Positions 26,441 through 34,276 of a stretch of DNA of 64,000 nucleotides are shown in pieces. The notes under the pieces were generated by a model that searched no databases, had not been told where the DNA came from, and saw only the letters and a program-made list of their open reading frames with translations. Position 1 is the first letter of the stretch. Each line of letters begins with the position of its first letter. The translations under genes and the position numbers were made by a program. The DNA lies in contig BPHQ01000001.1 in assembly GCA_026003615.1 (NCBI GenBank), positions 1-64,000 on the forward strand, in the 5' to 3' direction. The DNA comes from Bellilinea sp. Lineage in GTDB: Bacteria > Chloroflexota > Anaerolineae > Anaerolineales > Anaerolineaceae.

Positions 26441-27352
26441 ATGTCCTGGCAATCTGCTGAACTTCATCTGACGGCGCCTGATTTACAGGCGGCTTTTCGC
26501 GCCACCGAGCAGGTCATCCGGGAGCATTCGAAAACTTTTTATTTTGCAACCGGCTTGCTCCCTTTTCCGACTCGCCGGGCTATCCGATCCCTGTATGCTT
26601 TTTGCCGCGCCACCGATGATCTGGTTGACTCGGATGAGGCTACCCTGACCGATATTGAAAACTGGCGGGCACAAACGGCATTACCTCCCCAGCAGCAAAC
26701 CCATGCCGTTTTGCTGACCTGGTCGCTCATCCGCGAGCGCTATGGGGTTGACCTGAAATACGAACGCGAATTAATTGATGGCGTTTGTATGGATGTTCAT
26801 TTCAAGCCCTATGCTACCTGGGATGAATTGCAGGCGTATTGCTACAGGGTGGCTTCTACGGTGGGACTGCTTTCCATGCCAATTATTGGGCTGGCAGAAG
26901 GGGTCACTTTCGAGCAGGCGGCACCCTATGCGATTCGATTGGGAATTGCTTTGCAGTTGACCAATATTCTGCGGGATGTTGGAGAAGATGCCGAGCGCGG
27001 GCGGGTTTATTTTCCAGAGGAAGACTTAACACGATTTGGATTGACTTTGCAAGACATCCGTGATCGGGTCTATGATCACCGTTTCATTGCGCTGATGAAA
27101 TTTGAAATAGACAGGGCGCGTCGTTTGTACGATGAAGCGTTGCCTGGGATTGCGCTGCTTTCGCGGCGGGCACGCCCGGCGGTTGGTGCGGCTGCATTAT
27201 TGTATGCTGCCATTCTGGATGAAATTGAGGCGTTGAACTACAATGTGTACGCTCACCGGGCGCATACCGGTGCGTTGCAAAAACTGGCGCTGCTGCCCGG
27301 CATACTCTGGAAGGTGATGCACCTAAAACCGCCTTTACCGGCACAGGAATAG
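26441..27352 (+). CDS. crtB: phytoene synthase
   Basis: 303 aa, condenses two GGPP to phytoene. The Asp-rich motif DDLVD (59-63) and the second motif NILRDVGEDAERGRVYFP bind the Mg-diphosphates. ATG 26441 is preceded by GGGAGG at 9 nt. It is cotranscribed with crtI upstream and plsY 4 nt downstream. GGPP synthase and a lycopene cyclase are not in the window. Confidence 0.95.
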   Translation: MSWQSAELHLTAPDLQAAFRATEQVIREHSKTFYFATGLLPFPTRRAIRSLYAFCRATDDLVDSDEATLTDIENWRAQTALPPQQQTHAVLLTWSLIRERYGVDLKYERELIDGVCMDVHFKPYATWDELQAYCYRVASTVGLLSMPIIGLAEGVTFEQAAPYAIRLGIALQLTNILRDVGEDAERGRVYFPEEDLTRFGLTLQDIRDRVYDHRFIALMKFEIDRARRLYDEALPGIALLSRRARPAVGAAALLYAAILDEIEALNYNVYAHRAHTGALQKLALLPGILWKVMHLKPPLPAQE

Positions 27353-27356
27353 GGGT

Positions 27357-27962
27357 ATGAATGAATGGCTCTGGCTGGCACTGGCCTTCTTTTCGGGCAG
27401 CGTGCCTTATTCTTTGCTGTTGGGTAAGTTGCTTCTCAAACGCGATATTCGCCGTTTTGGGGATGGTAACCCGGGGGCGACCAATCTCATCCGTGCCGGT
27501 GGGGGATGGTGGGGTGGATTGGCAATCCTCTTGGACGGGTTGAAAGCCGCCATACCGGTCGGTTGGGTATACTGGTTTGATCGCCCTGTGCTGCCCTGGA
27601 TGGCAGCAATTGCACTTGCCCCAGTGCTGGGACATGCTTATTCCCCTTTTTTAGCAGGGAAGGGAGGAAAAGCCATTGCGTCCATGTTTGGGGTTTGGAC
27701 GGGATTGACCCTGTTCGAAGCGCCGCTGATTTTGGGGGCAGCCATGGGGCTGTTTTATTTGATTTTTGAAAATAGCGGCTGGGTGGTGCTTTTCTCCGAA
27801 GGAGTGCTCGGCGTGTTTTTATGGTTGTATCACCCTGATCCATTGCTTGGTGCGGTGTGGATTTTGCTATTCTTGCTTTCCGCGTGGAAACATCGCGCCG
27901 ATTTGGCTCGGCCGCAGCTGGTACGGGCTTCGGTGCATAAAATACTTTCTCGACTGAGATGA
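27357..27962 (+). CDS. plsY: glycerol-3-phosphate acyltransferase PlsY-like
   Basis: 201 aa membrane enzyme using acyl-phosphate to acylate glycerol-3-phosphate. The three family motifs are seen: SGSVPYSLLLGK-type start, RRFGDGNPGATNLIR, and HAYSPFLAGKGGKAIAS. About six helices. It sits 4 nt after crtB, an unusual place for a phospholipid gene. It may serve membrane remodelling along with carotenoid insertion or be a specialised paralogue. Whether another plsY exists elsewhere cannot be seen. Confidence 0.87.
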   Translation: MNEWLWLALAFFSGSVPYSLLLGKLLLKRDIRRFGDGNPGATNLIRAGGGWWGGLAILLDGLKAAIPVGWVYWFDRPVLPWMAAIALAPVLGHAYSPFLAGKGGKAIASMFGVWTGLTLFEAPLILGAAMGLFYLIFENSGWVVLFSEGVLGVFLWLYHPDPLLGAVWILLFLLSAWKHRADLARPQLVRASVHKILSRLR

Positions 27963-27989
27963 CTGAGACAACCGTAGTCCATCCTCTGT

Positions 27990-28103
27990 AAAAAAAAAAG
28001 AGCCAGCCTGCTGGCTGGCTCCACTCGATTTCTGTTTTTCAACCGGTAAGGTTACCGCTAATAATCAATCGCCGGGGTGAGGGGGGCACCCAGGCGATTG
28101 ACA
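27990..28103 (-). ncRNA. candidate small RNA with C6-loop hairpin and intrinsic terminator
   Basis: Minus strand, about 110 nt. The predicted start near 28103 lies 7 nt after the TATAAT. The first hairpin (28100-28066) has 8 + 5 bp with one mismatch and loop CCCCCCT closed by GTG/CAC. A small CGGTA/TACCG hairpin follows, then an A-rich single strand, and finally a perfect 9-bp terminator stem (28021-28000) with T10. The C-rich loop resembles those with which sRNAs such as RsaE/RoxS bind G-rich Shine-Dalgarno sequences. It could also be processed from the 3' UTR of the photolyase operon. Confidence 0.6.
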
Positions 28104-28109
28104 ATGTTT

Positions 28110-28137
28110 ATTATATACAATTGGATTGGATTGGCAA
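28110..28137 (-). promoter_or_regulatory. promoter of the candidate small RNA
   Basis: TTGCCA (28137-28132), 16-bp spacer, TATAAT (28115-28110) on the minus strand. It is the same type as the two tRNA promoters in this window and lies in the gap after the photolyase-like gene. Confidence 0.65.
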
Positions 28138-28180
28138 GAGTTTTTCGGTCATTTTCTGGTACTTGCAATGAAAATGCAAC

Positions 28181-29710
28181 TTAACCGGCGTCGTACTCAA
28201 AAGGATAACGGTCATCGTCTTCCGGCAAACGGGTGATAAAGCGGGCGCTGTCCCGGCGGATGCTTACTCTTTCTTCATTGGTTTTCTGGTCGAGCAGCCG
28301 GTACATGACCGCCATGCGCGGGTTGTACATTAATTTTTCGCGCTGTTTTTCCAGAAAATCCCAGTAAAGGTAGTTGAAGGGGCAGGCATCCTCGCCTTGC
28401 TTTTTATTCACATCAAAACGGCAGGCAGCGCAGTAATTACTCATTTTGTTGATATAACTGCCGCTGGAAATGTAGGGTTTACTGGCGAGCAGCCCGCCAT
28501 CCGCATAGGTTGCCATGCCGAGAACGTTGGGCAGCTCCACCCATTCGTATGCATCCACAAAGCCTGCCCAAAACCACTCCGATAGCCGCAAGGGATGGAT
28601 GCCGGTTAAGTTTGCAAAATTGGACAGCACCATCAACCGATGAATGTGATGGGTAAAACCGTGCTGTTTGACCATTTGAATCGAATCGCGCAGGCATGCC
28701 AGTTCACATTCCTCCGGCTCCCAATACCAGCGGGGCAAAGCCCGTTGATGCTCAAAGTAATTAACCCGACGATAATCGGGCATTTGATACCAGTACATAC
28801 CGTGAATGTATTCCCGCCACCCCAGAATCTGGCGCACAAATCCTTCCAGTGAATTTAACGGCACGGCATACTGCTGCGCTGCTTGAAGGGCGTGTTCGAT
28901 CACTTCGCGCGGGTGCAACAGACCCAGATTCAGGAAAGCTGAAAGGAGCGAGTGGGTGAGAAGCGGATCGCTGCTTCGCATGGCATCTTCGTATGGGCCA
29001 AAATCGGCAAAACGCCAGCGAAAAAAGTGCTCCATCCAATCCATGGCGGCAGCACGGGTTACCGGCAGCCGAAAATCACTGGCACTTCCCCATAAACCCG
29101 GCAGGGCTTGAATGGTTTCCATCACTGCACGGGTGATTCCATCCGGTTCAACATAAGGCGGGTCGGGGTAGGTTCGCTCAGGCGGCGGCTTTCGGTTTTC
29201 CTTGTCAAAATTCCATCTGCCGCCGAGCGGACGATTTTTTTCCATCAGGATGTTTTCCCGTTGCCGCATCCATCGGTAGAAAGTTTCCATGCGCAGGTTT
29301 TTTTGTGAATTGGCCCAACCGATAAAATCCTCGCGCGGTAAGATGTAGAAGGGATTGGGCAGCAAGAGAAGCGGAAGGTCTTTCGTCAAGCCGGTTAAAA
29401 TTTGCTGCATTCCCCATTCACGCGGCTGAAAGGCAAGAATCTGTGGGGGGCGATATTGTTGAAAATGCGCCCGCAGCCCGCTGGCAAAATCGGCTTCATG
29501 GCGGTAATCTACCTCGTAACCGACCTGCTCCAATTCCAGCCTGAAATGGCGCATGGCCGAAATGCCCAACACCAGTTTTTTCCGGTGAAACGGCAACGCT
29601 TGCCATTTGCGTTGGGACTCGATCATCAGGATGCGCGTATCGGCTGGCGGGTAGTTTTTCAGTTCCGCCAGCGAAAGGTCGCACATGGTGATCAGGAAGG
29701 TCCTTTTCAT
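28181..29710 (-). CDS. FeS-type bacterial cryptochrome/(6-4) photolyase
   Basis: 509 aa of the photolyase-related family typified by Agrobacterium PhrB and Rhodobacter CryB. C339, C427, C430 and C443 have exactly the spacing of the four PhrB ligands (88, 3 and 13 residues) that hold a [4Fe-4S] cluster. The FAD domain contains GWREYIHGMYW and the HHIHRLMVLSNFANL helix. It is predicted to repair (6-4) photoproducts or sense light, probably with a lumazine antenna as in relatives. Its ATG overlaps the Rieske stop (ATGA). Confidence 0.9.
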   Translation of the reverse strand: MKRTFLITMCDLSLAELKNYPPADTRILMIESQRKWQALPFHRKKLVLGISAMRHFRLELEQVGYEVDYRHEADFASGLRAHFQQYRPPQILAFQPREWGMQQILTGLTKDLPLLLLPNPFYILPREDFIGWANSQKNLRMETFYRWMRQRENILMEKNRPLGGRWNFDKENRKPPPERTYPDPPYVEPDGITRAVMETIQALPGLWGSASDFRLPVTRAAAMDWMEHFFRWRFADFGPYEDAMRSSDPLLTHSLLSAFLNLGLLHPREVIEHALQAAQQYAVPLNSLEGFVRQILGWREYIHGMYWYQMPDYRRVNYFEHQRALPRWYWEPEECELACLRDSIQMVKQHGFTHHIHRLMVLSNFANLTGIHPLRLSEWFWAGFVDAYEWVELPNVLGMATYADGGLLASKPYISSGSYINKMSNYCAACRFDVNKKQGEDACPFNYLYWDFLEKQREKLMYNPRMAVMYRLLDQKTNEERVSIRRDSARFITRLPEDDDRYPFEYDAG

Positions 29711-30696
29711 GCCTGATCAGATGGACGATTGTTTTCGGCAATCAGCTCTTCCCGCCTGCGCCGATAGGTGAGGATGATTCGGTCGCCTTGCACAAATTTT
29801 TCTCCGTTGCGCAAGGAAGATTTTTTCGGATCCTGCCGGCTGACCACCCGTTTATCCTGATTGGCGATATAACGGCTGCCCAGCACACCAGCCCAATTGA
29901 AAATCTGCTTAAGCACAGGCAAGCGGACTACGCGTTGATAATAACGCAGGTAAAACATGCCATGCTCTTCATCTACCGGGGCAAAAGCGACAAAGATGCG
30001 CAAATCATCACTGATTCGGTTCTGCCAGATATTGGGAAAAATGAATTCGAGAAACGGCGGACGCTTTGGAGGGGGTAATTCCTCCGGCTTACGCGGTGGC
30101 GTGCCGTCATCCACACGGTTGTAAACCCACATGCGGATAATATCGTTTTCCAGTGTGACGATGGGTCCATCCACGACCACCCGCCGGCCGCGCCCAATTG
30201 TATTGTAATGAACATGTGGCAGGTGCATCACATCCATTTGATTCTCGATCATGCGGGAGTAATGCACCGGCCACTGCTCGTGGTAGCCGCTGTATGAAAA
30301 GGTTTCGTCAATGTCAAACCAGCGCGGCGGATTTAAGTTTGGGCGGGGTTCTCCCCACCAGATCCAGATGAAATCATGTGCCTCGTAGGTGGGATAGGCG
30401 TGAACGCGCATGGCTTTGGGTGGTTCGGTGCTGCGTCCCAGTGCCGGGATAAAGCGGCATTGTCCACTGGAGTCATATTCAAACGCGTGAAACGGACAGG
30501 CTAGCCGGTCTTCGGGGGTGATTTTGCCCTGACTGAGGCTGGCACTCAGGTGGGCGCAACGATCACTCAGACAGTTGACTTTTCCTTGCCGATCGCGCCA
30601 GAAAACCAGTTTCTCTCCCATACGGGTTACCCCAACCGGCTTGCCCTTCGGCACTTCTCTGGATTCCAGCACGGCGTACCATTGATTGCGAATCAT
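29707..30696 (-). CDS. Rieske [2Fe-2S] non-heme iron oxygenase
   Basis: 329 aa from ATG 30696 with an AGGGAGG ribosome site; a longer reading would run inside the photolyase gene. The Rieske ligands are C47-x-H49 and C67-x2-H70. The catalytic iron motif is N152-x2-D155-x2-H158-x4-H163. This is the architecture of VanA/PaO-type oxygenase alpha subunits. Substrate unknown. It overlaps both neighbours by ATGA, between two photolyase-type genes, which points to a light- or pigment-linked role. A reductase partner is not nearby. Confidence 0.88.
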   Translation of the reverse strand: MIRNQWYAVLESREVPKGKPVGVTRMGEKLVFWRDRQGKVNCLSDRCAHLSASLSQGKITPEDRLACPFHAFEYDSSGQCRFIPALGRSTEPPKAMRVHAYPTYEAHDFIWIWWGEPRPNLNPPRWFDIDETFSYSGYHEQWPVHYSRMIENQMDVMHLPHVHYNTIGRGRRVVVDGPIVTLENDIIRMWVYNRVDDGTPPRKPEELPPPKRPPFLEFIFPNIWQNRISDDLRIFVAFAPVDEEHGMFYLRYYQRVVRLPVLKQIFNWAGVLGSRYIANQDKRVVSRQDPKKSSLRNGEKFVQGDRIILTYRRRREELIAENNRPSDQA

Positions 30697-32090
30697 TTTC
30701 CCTCCCTTTGTTTGGATTGTTGATAAGCGCGCAGCGTGCGTTCCTTCGCCTGCGCGTGATCTACGAGCGGCAGCGGGTAGTCGCGGCCGGGTTTGAAGCC
30801 GGTTTTGCGCTGAATTTCGCCCGGCATCAGCCAGGGTTCGTGCAGGTATTCGTCCGGCACGCGTTCCAGTTCCGGCAGCCAACCGCGGATGAAACGCCCG
30901 TTGGGATCAAACTTCTTGCTTTGCAGAACGGGATTGAAAATGCGAAAGTACGGGGCAGCATCCGTGCCGACCCCCGCCGTCCACTGCCAGCCGCCGTTGT
31001 TGGCGGCGGGGTCGCCATCCACCAGATGACGCATGAACCAGCGTTCACCCTCCTGCCAGTTGATCAGCAGGTCTTTGACCAGAAAAGAGGCCACAATCAT
31101 CCGCCCGCGGTTGTGCATCCAGCCCGTTTTCAGTAATTGACGCATGCTGGCATCCACGATGGGAATTCCGGTCAATCCCTGCTGCCAGGCAGCGAGTTCT
31201 TCCGGTGCGTGCCGCCATTCGATTTCGCGCAGCGTGGGGTTGAAGGCGGTTTGCAAAACGTGGGGGAAGTGGTAGAGAATGGCGTTGTAAAATTCACGCC
31301 AGATCAGTTCGTTCAGGAAAGTTTCGGCGCCTTTGCGGGCGAGTGGGTCGCTCGTCTGATGGATTTTTTCCACCGTCAGGGCGGCGGCGCGGCGCGCGGA
31401 AATCATCCCAAAGCGGAGATATGGTGAGAGTTTGGAAGTTCCGTCCAAATCCAGCCGGTTGCGATCCTCCGCGTAGGAGAATACCGCTGAATCCAGAAAC
31501 GCCAATAATCGCCGTTCGGCTTCGGCCTCGCCAGCCGGAAAGCAGGGGTTTTCCGGCGCTGATGGTATCGCCTCGCTGGTCAGGGGTGGGGGTGGGGGAA
31601 GATGGTCTGGAATGGGTGGCAATGGTTTGGGCAGCGGAAGGGCTTTCCATGCTTTGCTGAAGGGGGTGAAAACAGTGTAAGGGCTGCCGTCCGGCTTGAC
31701 GACCGCCGCAGGGTGATGAACGGTCAGGCCGACGACCCGCTGAAGAGAGAGAAGACCGGTCAGTTTTTGGTCGCGGCGAATGGCGAAGGGAGTGTAATCC
31801 TCCTCGGCGAATACCGCCTCGGCTCCGCTTTCGGTCAACAGGGCTGGGAGGACTTCTTCCGGCAGTCCGCTGCGGAGGATCAATCGGCTGCCCCGCGCAC
31901 GCAGATCTTCATCCAACCGACGCAATCCGTTAAGTAAAAATTGCTGGCGGTTCTCGGCCGGTTTTGAAAGCAGGCGCGGATCAAGGATGAAGAGCGGCAG
32001 CACGGTGTGCCCGCCTTGAAGGGCGCTGTGCAGGGCCGGGTTGTCCTCTAACCGCAAGTCACGGCGAATCCACCAGATGTGAGTAGCCAT
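30693..32090 (-). CDS. phr: deoxyribodipyrimidine (CPD) photolyase, class I
   Basis: 465 aa. N-terminal antenna domain (IWWIRRDLRLEDNPAL), Pro-rich interdomain linker near residues 175-195, and C-terminal FAD domain with SPYLRFGMIS, FLNELIWREFY, GWMHNRGRMIVASFL and a GGWQWTAGVGTDA core. It splits cyclobutane pyrimidine dimers with blue light. ATG 32090 follows GAGGT; the frame extends further up but without a ribosome site. First gene of the phr-Rieske-FeS-photolyase operon; one CarH-like motif (TTCTACAT, 32162-32155) and a TATAAT near 32127 lie upstream. Confidence 0.95.
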   Translation of the reverse strand: MATHIWWIRRDLRLEDNPALHSALQGGHTVLPLFILDPRLLSKPAENRQQFLLNGLRRLDEDLRARGSRLILRSGLPEEVLPALLTESGAEAVFAEEDYTPFAIRRDQKLTGLLSLQRVVGLTVHHPAAVVKPDGSPYTVFTPFSKAWKALPLPKPLPPIPDHLPPPPPLTSEAIPSAPENPCFPAGEAEAERRLLAFLDSAVFSYAEDRNRLDLDGTSKLSPYLRFGMISARRAAALTVEKIHQTSDPLARKGAETFLNELIWREFYNAILYHFPHVLQTAFNPTLREIEWRHAPEELAAWQQGLTGIPIVDASMRQLLKTGWMHNRGRMIVASFLVKDLLINWQEGERWFMRHLVDGDPAANNGGWQWTAGVGTDAAPYFRIFNPVLQSKKFDPNGRFIRGWLPELERVPDEYLHEPWLMPGEIQRKTGFKPGRDYPLPLVDHAQAKERTLRAYQQSKQREGK

Positions 32091-32181
32091 GGGGAAAGAC
32101 CTCGCAAACGAAGATAAAGCAATTATATGCCTTCCCACTCCGCAAATTTCCAAAATGTAGAAGGTAAATCCAGATCCGGTC

Positions 32182-32187
32182 TATAAT
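32182..32187 (+). promoter_or_regulatory. -10 box of pfkA, probable leaderless start
   Basis: TATAAT ends 7 nt before the pfkA ATG, so transcription should begin at or within a base or two of the start codon. No Shine-Dalgarno at normal spacing and no TTGACA-like -35 is present. Confidence 0.5.
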
Positions 32188-32194
32188 AAGAGTA

Positions 32195-33283
32195 ATGAGG
32201 AAATTAGCCGTTTTGACGGGCGGGGGCGATGCCCCCGGTTTGAATGCTGTGATTCGGGCTGTGGTCAAAACCGCCATTCTGCGCTATGGCTGCGAGGTGT
32301 GGGGGGTGCGCAACGGCTTTGATGGATTTGTGGATGAGGGCGGCGTCTTTCCCCTCACGCTCGGCGATGTGCGCGGTATTTTACCGCGCGGCGGCACCAT
32401 TCTCGGCGCGGCTAACCGGGGTAATCCCTTTGCCCGCAAAGTGATGCGGAGTGGTGTGGAAGTCATTGAAGACACTTCCCAACAGGTAATTGAACGCATC
32501 CAAAGCCTGAATCTGGATGCACTGATTGTGGTAGGCGGGGATGGTACCTTGCGGATTGCGCTGGAACTGTATCAACAGTTGAATGTGCCGGTGATTGGGG
32601 TTCCCAAGACGATTGATAATGACATTCATGGCACTGATTTCACCTTTGGTTTTGATACAGCCCTGAACACGGCGATGGAGGCGATTGATCGGCTGCACAC
32701 CACAGCCGAGTCGCATCACCGAGTCATGATCCTTGAACTGATGGGGCGGGATGCCGGTTTCATTGCGCTGTATGCGGGAATCGCCGGCGGTGCGGATGTC
32801 ATTTTGATTCCGGAAATTCCTTTCCGCATCGAGGCGGTGTGTGCCAAAATTCAGGATCGCGTTGCGGCAGGGGCGTTTTTCAGCATTATTGCAGTAGCCG
32901 AGGGAGCGCACGCGGCTGGTGGACAGCGGGTATACCGGATGGGGGGTGATCAGGTTTTTCTGCCGCGTCTGGGTGGTATTGGACAGCAGGTTGCCGAAGT
33001 GCTGGCGGAATCTTGTGGGGTTGAAACGCGGGTAACCGTGTTGGGACACTTGCAGCGCGGAGGAAGTCCCACAGCCTTTGACCGTGTTCTATGCACGCGG
33101 ATGGGCGGTGCGGCCGTGCGGCTGGCAGCAGCCGGACGCTTTGGCAGGATGGTTGCCCTGCGTGGTGGCGAGGTGGTGGATGTAGCCCTGGAAGAAGCGC
33201 TGGCTCAACCGCGGCGGGTCAGTTTGGATAGCGACCTGATTCAGACGGCGCGGGAGATGGGCATCTCGCTTGGAGATGATTGA
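32195..33283 (+). CDS. pfkA: 6-phosphofructokinase
   Basis: 362 aa. Phosphorylates fructose-6-phosphate. N-terminal TGGGDAPGLNAVIR, phosphoryl-donor loop GGDGT (114-118), catalytic PKTIDND with Asp141, and MGRDAGFIA. Gly117 matches ATP-dependent enzymes, while Lys138 in PKTIDND is the residue of PPi-dependent ones. This mixed pair is typical of group III PFKs, and ATP is the more likely donor. It is divergent from phr with 104 nt between starts and ends 17 nt before the convergent lipA. Confidence 0.93.
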   Translation: MRKLAVLTGGGDAPGLNAVIRAVVKTAILRYGCEVWGVRNGFDGFVDEGGVFPLTLGDVRGILPRGGTILGAANRGNPFARKVMRSGVEVIEDTSQQVIERIQSLNLDALIVVGGDGTLRIALELYQQLNVPVIGVPKTIDNDIHGTDFTFGFDTALNTAMEAIDRLHTTAESHHRVMILELMGRDAGFIALYAGIAGGADVILIPEIPFRIEAVCAKIQDRVAAGAFFSIIAVAEGAHAAGGQRVYRMGGDQVFLPRLGGIGQQVAEVLAESCGVETRVTVLGHLQRGGSPTAFDRVLCTRMGGAAVRLAAAGRFGRMVALRGGEVVDVALEEALAQPRRVSLDSDLIQTAREMGISLGDD

Positions 33284-33300
33284 GGCTGAATGCGTATAGC

Positions 33301-34248
33301 CTATTTACTGATGGGTTCGCCGTATAGTTGGCGGTGAACCACGCTGAGCGCGCGCACCTGTTCAGCGGCGTGGTAAGATGAGCGCACCAGCGGGCCGCTT
33401 TCCACCCATTTGAAGCCAATTTGCAGGCCAAATTCGCGCAAATGCTCAAACTCTTCGGGAGTGTAATAACGGGCAATTGGCAGGTGTTTGCGGCTGGGTT
33501 GCAAATACTGGCCAATGGTGAGAATTTCGACGCCCCACGAGCGTAAATCTTCCATAACGGCTTTGACTTCTTCCATTGTTTCGCCCAGCCCAACCATAAT
33601 TCCGGATTTGGTCAGCACATCCGGGTCGAGTTTTTTGGCATTGCTGAGGGTGGCTTTGGCCCATTCATAACGGTCTTGTGGCTGCACCAGTTTGAACAGA
33701 CGTGGCACGGTTTCTACATTATGATTGAGAATTTCCGGGCGGGCATCCATGACGATACGAAGTGCCTCGATGCTGCCTTTGAAATCGGGGATAAGCACCT
33801 CAATCGAGCAGCCGGGGTGAATTTGCCGGATGCGGCGGATGACCATGGCAAAAATTGGCGCCCCGCCGTCTTTGCGGTCATCGCGGTTGACGGAGGTAAT
33901 CACGGCGTGTTGCAGGTTCATGGCTTTGACGGCTTGAGCCACGCGTTCCGGCTCCAGCCAATCCAGCGCCTCTGGGCGGCCGCGTTTGATGTCGCAAAAA
34001 CCACAGGTGCGCGTGCAGATGTCGCCCATCATCAAAAACGTAGCCGTTCCGGCGCCCCAGCATTCACCCATGTTGGGACAGCCGGCTTCCTCACAAACGG
34101 TATGGAGCGCTTTACGGCGCATCAATTGTTGAAGTTGTTCAAAAGTTTCACCGCTGGGGGCGCGCACACGAATCCAGGAAGGGCGGCGCAGCGGGGTGGT
34201 ATCGAATTTTTGGGGGTCAACCCGGTCGCGAGTGGCTTCAGGTGGCAT
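33301..34248 (-). CDS. lipA: lipoyl synthase
   Basis: 315 aa radical-SAM enzyme that inserts two sulfurs into octanoyl groups. The auxiliary cluster uses the C-x4-C-x5-C motif ([12 protein letters not shown]), the SAM cluster C-x3-C-x2-C (CTRTCGFC), and the C-terminal RSSYHA supplies the serine ligand. Domain order is standard. lipB is not adjacent. Confidence 0.96.
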   Translation of the reverse strand: MPPEATRDRVDPQKFDTTPLRRPSWIRVRAPSGETFEQLQQLMRRKALHTVCEEAGCPNMGECWGAGTATFLMMGDICTRTCGFCDIKRGRPEALDWLEPERVAQAVKAMNLQHAVITSVNRDDRKDGGAPIFAMVIRRIRQIHPGCSIEVLIPDFKGSIEALRIVMDARPEILNHNVETVPRLFKLVQPQDRYEWAKATLSNAKKLDPDVLTKSGIMVGLGETMEEVKAVMEDLRSWGVEILTIGQYLQPSRKHLPIARYYTPEEFEHLREFGLQIGFKWVESGPLVRSSYHAAEQVRALSVVHRQLYGEPISK

Positions 34249-34276
34249 AGCTTACCTCTAAGATTTTGAAAATTGT

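Noticed and set aside
32155-32162. CarH operator array before phr
   Set aside because: Only one exact motif copy was found and the neighbouring 11-bp positions do not match, so it is mentioned but not called as an operator.
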